Made by a program: the position numbers and the translations under genes
Part shown: positions 14,230-14,245 of the stretch, one piece after another
Layout of the letters: each line of letters opens with the position of its first letter
Numbering within the stretch: the stretch's first letter is position 1
Assembly: GCA_029288195.1 (NCBI GenBank)
Contig: JARFPR010000190.1
Coordinates: 1 to 14,245, forward strand
DNA from: Gammaproteobacteria bacterium
Lineage (GTDB): Bacteria > Pseudomonadota > Gammaproteobacteria > GCA-001735895
DNA: 14,245 nt
Direction: 5' to 3'
The notes under the pieces: model-generated
Databases searched by the model: none
What the model saw: only the letters and a program-made list of their open reading frames with translations
Told to the model about the DNA's origin: nothing

Positions 14230-14245
14230 TTGAGCAGGATAAGGC

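Noticed and set aside
1..14245. A mobile element, defence island, CRISPR array or tRNA in the window
   Set aside because: No transposase, integrase, repeat-spacer array or cloverleaf pattern was found; genes are co-directional core genes with gaps of at most 109 bases.

Overview
This window is a block of about twenty genes, all read from the minus strand and tightly packed, with no mobile elements, RNA genes, CRISPR arrays or gene-free stretches above 110 bases. Gene content and order point to the chromosome of a gammaproteobacterium. The clues are a complete tolQRAB-pal-cpoB cluster downstream of yebC-ruvC-ruvA-ruvB, and hisF-hisI-hisE running into tatA-tatB-tatC, a linkage seen in Pseudomonas-like and related lineages. 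I cannot name the genus. Base composition looks balanced and uniform, and I see no sign of horizontal transfer.

In transcription order (right to left) the window starts with the last steps of histidine biosynthesis: hisF, hisI and hisE, with HisI and HisE as separate proteins. It continues, eight bases after hisE, into the twin-arginine export genes tatA, tatB and tatC. TatC carries an unusual, strongly acidic C-terminal tail. Two uncharacterised genes follow: a 179-residue probable periplasmic protein and an 88-residue protein whose end resembles the C-terminal helix of flagellar rod and hook proteins. Then comes gpmI (cofactor-independent phosphoglycerate mutase), with a plausible promoter in front of it, and a Crp/Fnr-family regulator without iron-sulfur cysteines.

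The left half starts with yebC (translation factor or regulator), which overlaps ruvC by one base. It leads into ruvA and ruvB, the Holliday junction resolvase and branch migration motor. Forty-four bases later comes the Tol-Pal envelope system: TolQ, TolR and TolA in the inner membrane, TolB in the periplasm, Pal as outer membrane lipoprotein, and CpoB, which is cut by the left edge of the window. ybgC, which often sits just before tolQ, is absent. Three starts are GTG (yebC, tolR, tolA).

The window is mostly ordinary core genome and I found no convincing new multi-gene system. The items most worth a second look are the two unknown genes between tatC and gpmI with the repeat-rich intergenic region between them, the acidic TatC tail, the Crp-like regulator that keeps the DNA-reading residues of Crp, the missing ybgC, and the nearly perfect DNA repeats in the tolA coiled-coil region.
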